Positions 45,291-58,155 are shown, counted from the first letter of the stretch. The stretch: DNA of 64,000 nt from Triatoma infestans (GCA_011037195.1 JAAEAF010003335.1:94872-158871), one strand, 5' to 3'. Program-made: numbers and translations. Notes: generated from the letters alone by a model not told the origin.

Positions 45291-45944
45291 TGAACATAAG
45301 TGGAAATATTACGATCGTGACAAATTTTTGAAAATTTAGTTTTTTTGGAAAAACATACTTCCCGAATACGAAAAAAAGGGTTTTTAGCACATACGTTCTG
45401 CTTGTATATGTGTGGAGTATCAAAAAAAAAAGGTCATTCGCAGGAAGCTGAATGTTTGCATTCTGCTTAGAGACCACATCTGGCAGTAGGTTTCGTTAAA
45501 ATTCATCACCTGGAAGTGCAGTTTTTAATGTATGGTCTTAATTTTTTTTTTGTCCCGAAGATTTCGCGATTTCTCGAACAAAACTGCAAAGACTTTTTTG
45601 TAAGCTTTTGATTTTAACAACATTCATAACGGTCTAGCTATCACTTTTATTGAAATACTTTTTTCCCAGAACAAAAAAAAAATTTTGGGTGAGTTCTGGG
45701 GGAGCTATAACCTTTAGACTTACTCAAACAGCTACTTCAAGTACAATGTATGGAAATTATCACGACAATGGCTCTAACGTTTTTCTTTTAAAATTGAATT
45801 GCTAACTGCAATATGGACCCAGTTTTTTTAAAATCACTTTCCCAGAAAAAATTATGGATTCTAAGGAAGCTTAGAATGGTTTATCTCTAAATTTCACAAC
45901 CAGTATTTTTGAGGATTGATAGTTGACTGTCATGTGGACTACGT
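45291..45944 (+). repeat. P-family repeat, interrupted by the mariner
   Basis: GTGGAAATATTACGATCGTGACAAATT, CTGGAAGTGCAG and TGGCTCTAACGTTTTTC blocks lead up to the mariner TIR at 45,945. Confidence 0.65.
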
Positions 45945-47222
45945 GGGCAAGGTGAAAAGTTGTCGGCCTAAAAGTGAAAATGAGTTTTTTTATTTATTTT
46001 AAAAATGCATTTATTTCTCAATGTAGTCTTCCTTCAGTTCAGTACACTTGTCCAACGTTTCAACAACAACTGGATTCCGTCCCTGAAGTACGATTTCTGG
46101 AAGGTTTTCAAAATATCCATTTACTGCTGCTATCACGTCTTCATTTGACTCAAAACTTTTTCCAGCCCCAAATTTCTTAAGGTTTGAGAATAGATGAAAG
46201 TCAGAGGAGCCAAATCTGGCGAATAGGGGGGATGTTCTAACAATTCATACATCAAATCTCTCAATTTTCCCATTGTCAAAGCGCCTTTATGGGCGGCTGC
46301 ATTGTCCTGGTGAAAGAGGATTTTTTTTTTGCAAACCAGGCCTTTTCTTTCTTAATTTTTTCATCTAGCTGGTCAAGAAGATGTACGTAGTATTTTCTAT
46401 TAATTCTCTGATCCTTTGCCAGGTAGTCAATTAAAAGAATCCCTTTGGAATCCCAAAAGCACTAGTCACAACCTTTCCAGCCGATGCAATTGTCATTGCT
46501 TTCTTCCGTGCAAAGCCATCGGCTTCTACCCACTGCTTGGACTGTTGTTTTCACTTAGGTATAAAGTGGTGAACTGACGTTCCATCTATCCTAACAAATT
46601 GGCGCAGAAAATCGGTTGGATTCTTTTTAAAACGGCAAAATATTGCCGAGATACTCGATTCCTCATTTGTTTATGATCAGCATTTAACAAATGCAGCACC
46701 CATCTTGCACAAAGCTTTCTCATACTGAGTTCTTCGTGTAAAATGTGCCGTACCTTTTCTTCTGAGATGCCTACTGCCTAGCCATCTCATATAACGTTAA
46801 TCGTCGATCATCTAGAACCATATTGTATCTTCTCGATATTTTCTTCGGTAGTTGCAGTTTTTGGCCGTCCTTCGCGTGAATCATCTTCAATCGATGTACG
46901 ATCACGCTTAAACTCAGCTGACAATACTTTTTACTGTTGATAACGGAGGTGCAGACTCCTTATATACTTTCACCAACTTTGGATGAATTTCGGTTGGCGA
47001 TAAACCATCCAAAACGAAGAATTTTATGACGGAACGGTATTCAAGTTTCTTAATTTTGTCAGAAATACACAACACACTTACTTTAAACAGTCGTATAAAA
47101 CAATTTGTCTGATCAAATTCACAGTTCGTATTACTTTTACAAGTGTGCCAACTTAAGAAAACAGTAATTTCATTTGTAATAGTGCCATCTATGGATTAGG
47201 CCGAGAACTTTTCATCTTGCCC
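45945..47222 (-). mobile_element. Mariner transposon, 1,278 bp, with terminal inverted repeats
   Basis: The TIRs of 27 bp (45,945-45,971 and 47,196-47,222) begin GGGCAAGGTGAAAAGTTGTC and GGGCAAGATGAAAAGTTCTC read inward, differing at two positions in all. TA lies beside the right TIR (47,223-47,224). On the minus strand the transposase is present nearly end to end but frameshifted. An N-terminal region SVIKFFVLDGLSPTEIHPKL is followed by REGRPKTATTEENI. Further on are LFHQDNAAAHKGALTMG, HPPYSPDLAPSDFHLFSNL with the third D, and GRNPVVVETLDKC, ending near 46,010. It is a mariner of full-length size, inactivated. Confidence 0.93.
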
Positions 47223-47411
47223 TAGAATAATGTAGACATCTTCATTACCTGTTATATCTTAAAAACTAATATCTGTAATATGAAGTTCCCCTATTTGTCA
47301 TCATTACAATGTGATATGAAGGGCAAATCAATGTTAAGTAAAATAGTAAGTTTCAAAAAAATTTATAGAATTGCAATAAATGCATAATCGTGTTAGTATC
47401 TTCACCCCAGA

Positions 47412-48225
47412 TTTTTTTTACTTTCTGTTACTGCCGGTAAGTGTTTAAATAAAATATAAAATTTCGATATCGAGGTTTTATCTGAAATATACGTTTTGAG
47501 GTCCTCTCAGTGGCAAAAGTGGCTTTTAGAAATTAGTTTTGGCGTGTGTGTGTGTATGTTTGGGGGTCAGCATAGAAAACTCACAAAATCGAAGAAACTT
47601 CATAATTGATGTTTCGTTTCTACCAGGAGATGGAGCAATAAGATTTTAGCAAAATCGATTAACCGGAAGTACCACTTTATAAATGATTTTTCCGTTTGTT
47701 TGAGAATTTATCGAAAGTGATTTTTCTTTAAACTACACATACAAAGAGCATTTATTTTGAAACATTTCTTCCGGAAAATTCATTTTTGGGAGAGGGTTGG
47801 GGTTATGCTTTCCTCTAAAGTGCTGTTTTAATTTATTATACAATTCCACTATCTACATAATATTAAGCGGAATTAAATATAGAGATTGCAAAAATTCCGA
47901 GTTTGAAGAAAATCGGTTAACGGAAGAGCGAGTTTTTTTTTCAGTTTTCTACCATTCTCATCATAAAAATACCCCAGGGGTTTCATAAACTTGGTGTGCT
48001 AACTATATATATATCCAGAGAACCTATATTTGATTAAAAAAATTCCCGAGAAAATTCATTTAAGGGGATTTTAAGAGAGGCTGAGATTATGCGTCCTTCC
48101 CATTCTTGTAAATTGAAGGAAACTAAACATATAGTAAAAAATTATATATTTGAAGAGAATTAATCAACTATGTAAATTGCAGTAAGAGAAGGTCGTGTAG
48201 GTGTTTCACTCTATAGTTTTTTTTT
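47412..48225 (+). repeat. P-family repeat joined head-to-tail to a preceding 3' end
   Basis: TTCACCCCAGATTTTTTTTACTTTCTGTTACTGCCGG shows one copy's 3' end running straight into the next start. The copy ends GCAGTAAGAGAAGGTCGTGTAGGTGTTTCACTC just before the exon at 48,278. Confidence 0.75.
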
Positions 48226-48277
48226 TACTTTAAGCTAGTTTGTAAGTTACTAATATTACTGAGTTTTATTTCCGCAG

Positions 48278-48574
48278 ACAATGAGAGCCATTGAAGAACC
48301 ATTTGCCGGATATCGAGAACAAACTAGACATCGTCTACGTGAACTTATGCTCAAAGATGGTTACCATCCAGGACATCCTTTTGTTGTGGCTACCGGACAA
48401 CATCTGGAAATGGGAACAGCTGAGGCAGCAGCCGAACAATTTTGGGCCTCTCATCCTATACGACACTATCAGGGTTGTGATCTAATCTATAAAGTTCCAT
48501 GTAGACCGGCATCGCCTATATCTCCAGCACCGCCGGCTAGTAATCCAAAAAGAATACGCAGTTCTAGTCCTTAA
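48278..48574 (+). CDS. Terminal coding exon of an unrecognised gene (97-aa frame)
   Basis: The acceptor TTTTATTTCCGCAG/ACA is followed by an open frame to TAA at 48,574. An in-frame ATG at 48,281 starts MRAIEEPFAGYREQTRHRLR. The frame is GC-richer and more codon-like than its surroundings. It has an arginine-rich helical N-terminal half, HPFVVATGQHLEMGTAEAAA in the middle, then WASHPIRHYQGCDLIYKVP. A proline-serine tail ends NPKRIRSSSP, resembling a nuclear-localisation patch. The strong acceptor three bases before the ATG suggests that upstream exons contribute more protein, or that the ATG lies just inside a leader-spliced exon. In phase 0 it could follow the exon ending at 6566, but a 42-kb skip is only a possibility. 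The family is not recognised. Confidence 0.7.
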   Translation, partial: TMRAIEEPFAGYREQTRHRLRELMLKDGYHPGHPFVVATGQHLEMGTAEAAAEQFWASHPIRHYQGCDLIYKVPCRPASPISPAPPASNPKRIRSSSP

Positions 48575-51030
48575 AAGTTTGTCTTCTGGTTTAAATTTTT
48601 GTTTAGTAAATAAGTTAGATAAATGAATGGTATATAAGTCAGAATAAGAATTTTTTTTTAGTATAGAAAGCAAATATTCAAATTGAATTCTTATATATTC
48701 ATCCTATGCACAATTAAGTCATCTAAAAATGTTAAAATGTTTAAAGTTTACATATATTACATAATATCTCTTAGGAAATTGACGATTTAACTACGTTTTA
48801 ATTATATAAAGCTTTTAGCTTAATTTTATGTTTTAAAGTCTAAAATTCATTTATTTCATATTTTAATTTGTTATTATTACATTTATATTATTTATGGTTC
48901 AAAAAATACTTTATATAATTGAAATAAGCTGATTAAAAGTTAGATTATAACGACTCAGAACGGTGAATTAGTCATTAGAATAAAAACTGTTAATAAGTTT
49001 ATTTAGTTCTAATTAACATAATATAGGTATGCGCCATTTAACGTTGTATTAGGACCTAGAAAATGCAGTAATGCTCATGCGTAAACACCTTGGAATATAT
49101 TGTTTTCCAGTTTCAAAGTTTCTGAATTAAAATTTTTTTTTTGGATATTACCTATATTTAACTGAAATTTTAATTAGTGTGACGGAATTACAAGGATTGA
49201 TGATAGTTAAAACGTATGTAATTACTCCATTCTGATTTGGTTTGTGCTTTGTGATGAAACTCGGAGTCCATCTTAAGTTCTGTATTGAATTGTCTGTTTT
49301 GTTGAAATTGTAACTTCTAAATTTTATTTCGTAGTTTAAGCTAGGGCTGCAGGAGTGTAACACTTGTTATAGACATATTTTTCTGGAAGGAGAGGGTTAT
49401 TCGATTGCATATTTAAATCACTATTATGAAATTTGAATCTTGGATACATGTGGAGTCTGATTAGAAAGTAAATCCATGCCACCTGAAAGCACTATTATGG
49501 TTCAACTTTAGTGTCAGTGTCTATTATTGTTTGTAAAAAATATAAACGTGTAAATTGTTAGTCAGAGTGTGTGATGTTTGTGAACTAGAGTTTGTCTGTT
49601 GGTTCGTTAAACGTAAGTACTTGCATACATCTGTTACCTCTCTGTAGGCTCCATGTATACCTGTAATGTTAGAGGTGTTGGTTTAAGGTTGTTTGTGTAG
49701 TTAAGTGGGATACTTGCTCAGGGACGGTAAGTTCCCTTAAGAATAGCTAATCCACTCCCCCCTCCAAGAGGACGTTCTCAAAAATGTAGTATTTAATTCA
49801 GTTAATTGCGATTGTTAAATATTTGAGAAATACATGATTATTATATAGGTGGACAAGTATTACAGACATAGATGTTGGGCTTATAGACTTGTTAACAAAA
49901 CCTTACAAGATATCTTTGAAAACTTAGAACAACTGTGAGTAGATATGTTAAATTATGCTAAAAATTTTTTAGACATTAGTAATTCAATTAGATTAGCTTG
50001 TCCATGTCCAAAATTTTACGCAATTTATGCATAATGCAATGTATAACGGGTGATAAACGAGCGCTCGTCTGATTCCCCTGATACAAAGCAGCGGTCCGGG
50101 TAGTGACGTACACCGAATGAATACGCCAGTAAAAAAAATCCACATATGTTTATAAAGTGCTTTTACATATACTTTTACAATAACAATTCAGCAGCTCATT
50201 GGATATCCTCATATCTTGAAGCCTCTTTATTTCTTGTTATTTGGAATATTCAACTCCAAGAGATCGCGGCGGGCCAGTGATACGTCAATCCTTGCAGCCT
50301 TATTGATAAATATTATTATTTGGGCATAACTATATAACAAGAGTATTTAGTTTTTTTTATTCTTTAGTTGATGTCTTATTGTATAGGAACATAACCTAGA
50401 CGTTAAGTTGCGCATACCACTTACATAATTTCCATTGTTTATTTAAACAAGAAAAACCAATGATTCAACTTGTTCACAAAATAAATCTAGCATATAATTT
50501 TCTTTAAATACAAACTATATAAAGTACCTCTTAAAACACAAATAGTTACTAGCTATTTTAATGGTGCTAAACAGTAAAATTAACTTAAAGATAAAAGTAA
50601 CTTAATTCCACCATTGTCATGTTCACCAAGATTGTTTTTTTTTTTACAATTATTTAAGTAGGGGTAATTAATGAATAGTTTTCGAATAAATTGCTTGAAT
50701 TTGTTGCAAAGTATGAATGACATATATAAACTATCACATGACAGAATCTTGGTAAATGTGACCAGGATTATATACATTTTTTTTTATATCTCATAGTCAC
50801 ACATTTTCTTTTAATTATTACCTAGTGCAATTATTGCTTTTTTTTTCTTTCTTTTTTTAATATTAATTTGTTTTAATAAAGTATTTTGTGATTAATCTAG
50901 TCTAGAAATGCTTAATGAATATTACAAACTTAATAAATATTCTTGTGCTTTATTTTGTTTTAAGAGAATAAAAATGTGTTTTTTAATTGAGGGAATGATT
51001 TTGTTTTGTGAAACCTGAGATTAGCTTGTG
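48575..51030 (+). other. Downstream unique AT-rich region, probable 3' UTR at its start
   Basis: Free of P repeats, unlike its surroundings. AATAAA occurs at 48,979-48,984 and near 50,875. How far the transcript extends cannot be told. No other coding signal seen. Confidence 0.45.
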
Positions 51031-51560
51031 AATTGTTATAATAGTCTCTTTTGATAGAGCCGTCCTATCTGGCAGAAATTGTATACGTTTGAGATAGGCT
51101 AAACAACATAGCCAGTATTGAAGCACAAGTTAATGCGCTATAAACTGCAAGTGCCCGAATGGAAAGTAAGGCTAAGTGTGAGAAAAGCAGACTGTCAAGC
51201 CTTTGGAGGACTGTACTTCAATAAAAATCCCTACTTCAATTAAAGGTACTAGGATTTCCGCAAACCTGGCCAGTGTATCAGTAAATTGTACTTCCGGTTG
51301 AGGACACCAGCGGATTCCAGGGTGACACCTAAACTGAATGTCAAGTTTGAACTTTCCACGATTTTTAGTTTTTTAAGCTATTCTATCACATATACATTAC
51401 CCATCACCACACAGACCATTTTCTATAAACCACTTTTTCGGACTCAGGAGACTTCAAAACGGTTATATCCGCTGAAAACTGGATATTGAAAATTCTACGC
51501 GATTACAATACTTACTTCCTCTTACTGGGGAGAGGAGTAAGAGCAAGTAAAATATTATTT
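51030..51560 (-). repeat. P-family repeat, minus orientation, partial
   Basis: GTACTTCCGGTTGAGGACACC, CCTAAACTGAATGTCAAGTTTGAAC, and an end at CTTCCTCTTACTGGGGAGAGGAGTAAGAGCAAGTAAAA (51,508-51,550). The first 200 bp are unassigned. Confidence 0.65.
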
Positions 51561-52262
51561 TACTTATTCCGTTTTATTTTATTTATTCCGGCAAGCTATC
51601 GCGGACCACAGCCTTATACATATTCAGAGGAACCTAAACACATATATTTCCAGTGAATACTCAATTTTCAAAATCGTGACACAATAGCAATAAGAGAGAA
51701 AGTTAAAAAATTTCATAATCTCTTTTACTTTAAAGATATGATAGAGATGATAGGATGTTCAAAGGGATAAATAGGGTATCCAGCTGAGAAAGAAGTTTGG
51801 ACCACATGCCGTGAGTTAATGTAAGTTTGCACTTATAATATTAACTAACTAATATATATACATATATACTTAATATATGGGGACAGATATATTATTGTGA
51901 GTTTATGTTTTGACAAGTAATGTATTTCGGTAGGTGTTAAAGTTCAAAAGATAATTAGTTGTAGAAGTAAAGTGGGGAATAGGACAAGTTGTTTCTCCCA
52001 CTGCTAGTAATCTACCATAGTATTTGAGTTAGGAAACTATTTTTTGTTATAATTAAGTTTTGTTCATTTTACTAAACAATATTATATGAAGTTATATTCT
52101 CTTTTTGTCACCTCATATACATATAGATTTTAAAACATATTACTTTTACAGATACAAAGAAGATCTTACTGTTCATATCCCTCATAAAATACATTGAGAC
52201 CACAAGTATACAGATGTACATCAAAATAGAGATGTATAGTTTTCGAGATATCGAAACGGATT
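51560..52262. other. AT-rich stretch with a short reversed P fragment
   Basis: 51,600-51,705 contains reversed P terminal sequence; the remainder holds nothing recognised. Confidence 0.4.
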
Positions 52263-52264
52263 GG

Positions 52265-52690
52265 TATAGATAGATGACATTACTTATTCATACAGCAGTA
52301 CCCCATGTTTCAACGTGTAAAAGGACAAAAAAAACTTTTGCCCCCAGTCGCTCAGACTGCCCAACTGTATACATTAACAACACACCAATATCTCACCATA
52401 TTATTCCTTACCTTGGACTGGTAAACAGACGCCACCTTACACGAAACTCTTTGTGACGAAGATTTGCTAACCTTCATTGTTAAACGTTTACTCGATAAGC
52501 GATCCAAATTAGACCTAAAAGATATTAACTTTACCAATTACCATAGATGTTGCAGCGCCTTAAAAAAACTCAATTCGACATACGGTATGCAACTCTGAGG
52601 AACTGCCTATTTGACTAACACTAAACGGATACAAGCTATACAAAAACAAAAAAAAATAAGATTTTACGTTCGATCATGCAAGGACTTTAA
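52265..52690 (+). pseudogene. Jockey-like LINE reverse transcriptase end, decayed
   Basis: Plus-strand frames give VYINNTPISHHIIPYLGL, then NRRHLT, later YGMQL, a stop in place of W, and GTAYLTNTKRIQAIQKQK followed by KIRFYVR. This matches 'NGTPIPW...VKYLGV.LDRRLTW' and 'TYG.QLWG.A..SN..KIQ..Q.K.LR' of Jockey-type reverse transcriptases. Confidence 0.75.
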
Positions 52691-53189
52691 ATAAGTGACA
52701 AATGATGAAACTAGGTTTTTTTTTCAATCAGCATGAGACATCTTATGATTTATAAGTGTAACATTTATAAATAAGTTTAAATGTCATATTCATTACTAAA
52801 GTGTGACAGTCTGATAATTTTCAGACGTTTTATTATCTCTAAACGGCACCCACCATTGAAGGTGAATATCACTACATGTAAAACTTAAATAATGATGTAA
52901 ATGTCATGTAATTTACATTCTGTTAACTCTTAGCAGATAATTATTTTATTTTTTAATTTCAGCAAATAGTAAAAAATACAGAATCATTTTTATTGGTTAC
53001 AAATTAGATTTTCCATTTTAAATTAAACAATTTATTATTTTATCAAGTTACTTTCACAAATTTAATGGCCATAAATAATATTATGAGTAATAAATCATCA
53101 TTAATAATGTAAACAATATTAAGCTAATTTGCACTAATTGCATTATGGAAATTACACACTAAGTTGTGCTAAAATAAATATACATTATG

Positions 53190-53680
53190 TTCCTACCGAA
53201 AGGCACGTAAGTTGAAGCGATTACATTGTGGTCCACAAGATGGCGCCAATTACATTGAACAAACCTAAATAACATTTGAAATTTAACGTCATACAGATTC
53301 CTCAGAACCAACTAAAAATAAATGTTTCAAAAAAAAGCGATTACGTTTATATCTGTGACGTAAGCATTTCAAGTTTAAAGAAAATCGTTGTGGCCGTTTT
53401 AGATAAAAAAAAGTAACTGAAAATTCTGAAAAGTCGCACTTCCGATTAACCAATTTTCGTCAAATATTACACCGACGTGGTAGTTTAGAGGGAAGCTTAA
53501 CGTTGTTTCTGATCCCAAATCCTAAAAAAAAAGAGAAAAAAATCAATTTTAATCAGAGCTTATTATGAAAGGAGGAGTGGCAATAAACAGAACATCAAGT
53601 TTGAACTCATCGCGATTTTTCACTTTTCTGATATTTTGTTCACCACACACACACACCATTTGCGTTAATTTTGTTCAATG
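53190..53680 (-). repeat. P-family repeat, minus orientation, partial
   Basis: AAGTTTAAAGAAAATCGTTGTGGCCG, CACTTCCGATTAACCAATTTTCG, ATCAAGTTTGAACTCATCGCG and an ACACACACAC tract at 53,646-53,656. Confidence 0.65.
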
Positions 53681-53689
53681 TTTTTTTAG

Positions 53690-54730
53690 CAATTAACTGT
53701 TTCAACTCTCTTTTTTGACAAAAGTGCTTTTAAAACGCCAGAAAGTTTTCTTCAAGCCACCACACTAATTAATCAACAACCAGAACAAGCAAGAGTTAGA
53801 AATAGCCATATCATTGTTCAGTCACTCTACCCTTTATTTTTACTCTTTTACCTCATTAGTATCGTTAAAATATAAAATTGTGAGTACAATGCCAGTTTGC
53901 GTGTTCATTCATATCACATCGACCAATAGCCTGGTGATATAACAAATTAATTAATGAGGTCTACGAAAATATTAAACAAAATTGGAATATCTTAATGAAA
54001 ATATTGCAATATAGCCGTAAATGGGCGTTAAATGATAAAAGAAATACTGGAAATTAATCAAAAACCCAACACTTCCCTCAGGGAACACCTAATATAACCT
54101 TAAAAAGAAACAATAACATGTATGAATTCAGTTAAAAATTGAAGGAAGAAGATATAAATTAAAATTTATATTCACCGACTCTACCTTGCTTGAGACTTAG
54201 TAGATTAGAGATGGCTTCAGGCATAAACTTGTTATGTTTCTTTACAATTATATTTATCTTAACTAGAGTTATATTTATAAGGTCTATTGTAAGAAGAACA
54301 GACCTGTCATCATCAATCATCATTGTTTCTACCTCATTATTATCATCAGCAAATTATCATTTAATTAGTGAATTAAATTTGGACAAAATCTATTCTTATT
54401 AATATTACAGCCGATGTCTGTTTGTTAATAATTGCTTATAACTCCGATTGTATTTGTTCAGTTATGTTGAAATATTGCTGTGTTTATGTCCTAACAGAGA
54501 TTATAGGCAGCTTTTTTCTTTCGCCACCAAATTTCCTCCTTCAAGTTTTCAGAAAGGATGAAACCCAAAACCCCAAATATTTGCCTTGATATTTGTTTTA
54601 CATAGAAATTTGATCAAGCAAAATCTATTAAAAATAATATAATCGATACAAAATTTTGATAGAAGAAACTTCCCGATTATAGTTATTATTACTATAGAAA
54701 TCTATTTATATGTTAGGTAAATATAATAAT
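53690..54730. other. Unassigned AT-rich sequence
   Basis: About 1 kb with no recognised coding or repeat feature; the 70-codon ORF at 54,190 has no family signal. Confidence 0.4.
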
Positions 54731-54734
54731 TATT

Positions 54735-55050
54735 ATACACTATAATTTCCACTGATAAATACATGTTTTGAGGTACGTTAGCAAGAAAAAGTGGTTTTTA
54801 GAAATTGATATGTGCTTTTTGTGTGTACAAGTCTTCAGACTTCATTCAGATGTTATATCAGATGGACCACAAAGGGAATCCATATGTTTCCTCATAAGTA
54901 AAAGCTTACCGAGGCGATTATCCTCGGCATGATTAGAGGCTTATCGCTAAAATGCTATATCGGTAATATGTAGTGTTCGCCAAACCACTTATAGACTAAC
55001 TAAGGTCTATTAAACATTATAAACAATACTTACTAGGAGTCAGAGAAAGT
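54735..55050 (+). repeat. P-family repeat fragment, rearranged
   Basis: CCACTGATAAATACATGTTTTGAGGT and AAGTGGTTTTTAGAAATTG, then an end piece CTAGGAGTCAGAGAAAGTAAAAA. Confidence 0.55.
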
Positions 55051-56245
55051 AAAAATATTATATTTTGAAAAGATGTTTTTCAATTAGAAGAAAATGAAGA
55101 GAGATATTTGTTTTCTACATGTAAATAAACGTCCAAAAATAATGAAAACTTGTTCAGACTTGGAAATGAAACAAAGATTTTGCTGACTAAAATACTTTTT
55201 AAAATGTAGAGAAGTATACACAGCTAGAAAAAGGTTATTTCATCAGGTTATACACGACCGGAGAAGGTTGCACTAGCAAGGTTAATTGATTTTCATGATT
55301 GGTTAGCAAAAACAATAATTGAATTCCCTTTCAAATAACTTCTCTGATACTTTTGTACAGGTGTATTATCGTTTCAGCCTTTGATTTCTTTTTTGTTTTA
55401 TTCTGTTTTTTTCCCGTGATTTATGGAGATTAATTTAACTTAAAGGTTCATTTTTTTCGTTCACCCTCTAAAGCAGTTCTTTGTTTTATAATTGATTTTT
55501 TTTTTTAATTCCATAATTTTCAGCAAAAAGATGCGCATTTAAATGAACTCATCTAGAGAAATCTTTAACCTTCCCTCATGTTATTTTCATTTATGGGTGG
55601 TCCTGTGATCCCGGAAATGGACAGGTTTTACTGTACTCGAAACAAATGAGTTTTTTGTTGGGATGGGATGAGAGGGATCTTTTGAAAAACTATGAATATA
55701 TTTATAGAATTCTCATAATTTGTAATATTTTTTTACTTTATCTCGCCGCTGTAAAAAGAAAATTTTACTTCGTGTTCAACTTTCGAAATCGAATCATTGG
55801 AATCCTATGTGAATGTTTTAAGTCCTATGGGAAGAACAAAACAAATCTGATGTAAAACATTGAAACGACAAAAATGTAATGGATTACAATTTAATTGACA
55901 ATTTTTTTTTTAGAATTTAATTAGAATAAAACTAGGCTTATCACACATACTTTTATTTATTAATAAAATAACTTTTAGTTGGATTAAAAAAAATACTAAA
56001 CATAGAATACTCTCGATTACAAAAAATTTGTTTTCATAGATTGTGTGCATTATCTGAAGACCCTAAATATAATTGGAATTCTTAAATAAAACGTGCCCTG
56101 ATCGTACATAATATATCATATCGAAAAGAATTGATGATTTGTCTCAAACTTTTAATAATTATTGAATAACTACTATATTGTCTGCTTCAAAAAATTCTTG
56201 TAGAGCGTGAAAGATTATTATTTATTATCGCGGGATATCATTTTT
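55050..56245. other. AT-rich stretch with little recognised
   Basis: A weak P-like start occurs at about 55,735 (TTTATCTCGCCGCTGTAAAAAG). Otherwise no feature is supported. Confidence 0.4.
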
Positions 56246-57238
56246 TTACTTTCTCTTACTCCTAGTAAGAGGAAGCATTGTAATCGTGTCAAATTTTCGA
56301 AATCGAATTTTCACTGGAAATATCCGTTTTGAGGTCCCCTGAGTCCAAAAAAGTGGTTTTTAGCAAATGGTCTGTGCGTGGGTGTGTCTGTGTATGTATG
56401 TGAACAGCACAGATCAAAAACGAAAAACCGTAAAAGGTTGAAAACTGATATTCCGTTTAGGTATCACCATGGCATCTGACAGTGGGTCATCTGTCGAAAT
56501 TCCTCAACCGGAAGTGCCACTTTACTAGTTGTTTTTTTTACTTTTTTCCGTTTTTCTCAAAAATGGCTCCGACGATTTTCTTCAAACTTGGTAGATTAAC
56601 TACACATATAAAGAGCTACAACTTCTATTTGAAACGTTTCTATGGGAAAATTCATTTAAGGGCAGTTATGGGGGAGGGGTGGGGTTAGGTTTCCATCTAA
56701 AGTGCTATTTCAGTTTATTAAACAGTTCTATCATCTACAAATAATTATAATTGAATATAATATTGAAATTCCGAGTTTCAAAAAAATCGGATAACCGGAA
56801 GTGCATTCACATTACCACTTACTAAATGATTTTTTTCACTTTTTCGCGATTTTCTCAAAAATAACTCCGACGATTTTCTTGAAACTTCGTATATAAACTG
56901 AATATACAAATATCTATAACTTTTTTTAAAAACATTTCTCTGTGAAAATTCGTTTCAGGGTACTTTTGGAAGAGGGGTGGGGTTATTTTTTCTCTAAAGC
57001 GCTATCATAGTTTATACAATTCTATCATCCAAACAAAATTAATTAGAAATAAATAGATGCCGAAAATTCCGAGTTTCAAGAAAATTAGTAAACCGGTAGT
57101 GCGCTTTTACTGGATAGTTTTTTCAGTTTTCGACGAATTTAATTAAAAAGGGGTACACAAACTATAAAATTCGTCAATTACAATTTTGAGAACTGGAGCA
57201 AGAGAAAGTTGTGTGAGTGTTTCACACCAGATTTTTTT
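56246..57238 (+). repeat. P-family repeat, best full-length copy
   Basis: Start TTTACTTTCTCTTACTCCTAGTAAGAGGAAGC with a hairpin CTCTTACTCCTAGTAAGAG; a GTGTGTCTGTGTATGTATG tract near 56,380; blocks in full order; end GGAGCAAGAGAAAGTTGTGTGAGTGTTTCACACCAGATTTTTT. The outer ACTTTCTCTTACTCC and GGAGCAAGAGAAAGT are near-complementary subterminal repeats. There is no ORF. Inverted subterminal repeats, a 3' hairpin and insertion next to T-runs resemble helentron-type (rolling-circle) non-autonomous elements, but CTRR-type or TT-junction proof is lacking. Confidence 0.85.
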
Positions 57239-57239
57239 T

Positions 57240-58155
57240 TTTTGCAATCGTTGAATAATGTGACGTTTACTACGCAAAAGTGAGTTACATATTAATTTCT
57301 CTCATTAGTATGTGAAAGTATCATTATTCAACACTAATTAGCCTGACATCTAGCGTCTCTACGCGAAAACATATCAAAACAAATTCCAGATATAGCGGAT
57401 TTGAGGTTATACCAAACGGAACAGGTTATTGAGAGAGGGAATATTTGACTTGAATTAAAATACATTCTCATTGTTTTCATATTCATATAAATTAAGAATC
57501 TATTTAATATGGTTGCAGAAAATACCTAATATTTAACTCGTGAGCGAAATAAGAATTTTCTTAAATCTTTCGTCCAGTTTGATGCAAAACTATCTCACAT
57601 AATTCATATCTCTATAGCTTTCATTTGTTTCTTCCTTTTATTTTTAAATCGATTTTTAAGCAGTGTTGATGAATCTGTGTCGTTAGTTGCATTTCTATAC
57701 TGCCTTTTCAGTATCTGCACGGTTCCACCACCTAGTGAGAGTTAAGTAAAAACAAAATATTTAGTAAAAATTTCGACTTTTATGAAAATTGGTCTGTGAG
57801 AACTGCAGTAGGAGAAAGTAGGTGAATATTTCAAACAAGATATTTTTTTTCTTAAGCCGTAAATTTTCAAAGAGATAGCCATATATATATATAATATATT
57901 TCCTTATAAAATACGGAAGGGATCTAACCCGGTTCTTTCCCAATGGTTTATGATAAAAAAGGGTTTTTTGTGTTATATTCCCCCCTACTACCTAACAACC
58001 GCTTTATAAAAATAAAATAAAAAAACCAGTACTGCAAAGTGGTTAAGCAATTTTTAGAGGCCCCCTCTTTCCAGAGCTTTCAAAACAGGATTCAATTTTT
58101 TTTGTCTCCCTGGACCGCCATGACAATTTGAATTAGTGCATAATAAAAAAAACAC
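57240..58155. other. AT-rich stretch, no feature recognised
   Basis: A P-like end (GCAGTAGGAGAAAGTAGGTGAATATTTCA) at about 57,803-57,835 is the only match. Confidence 0.4.
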
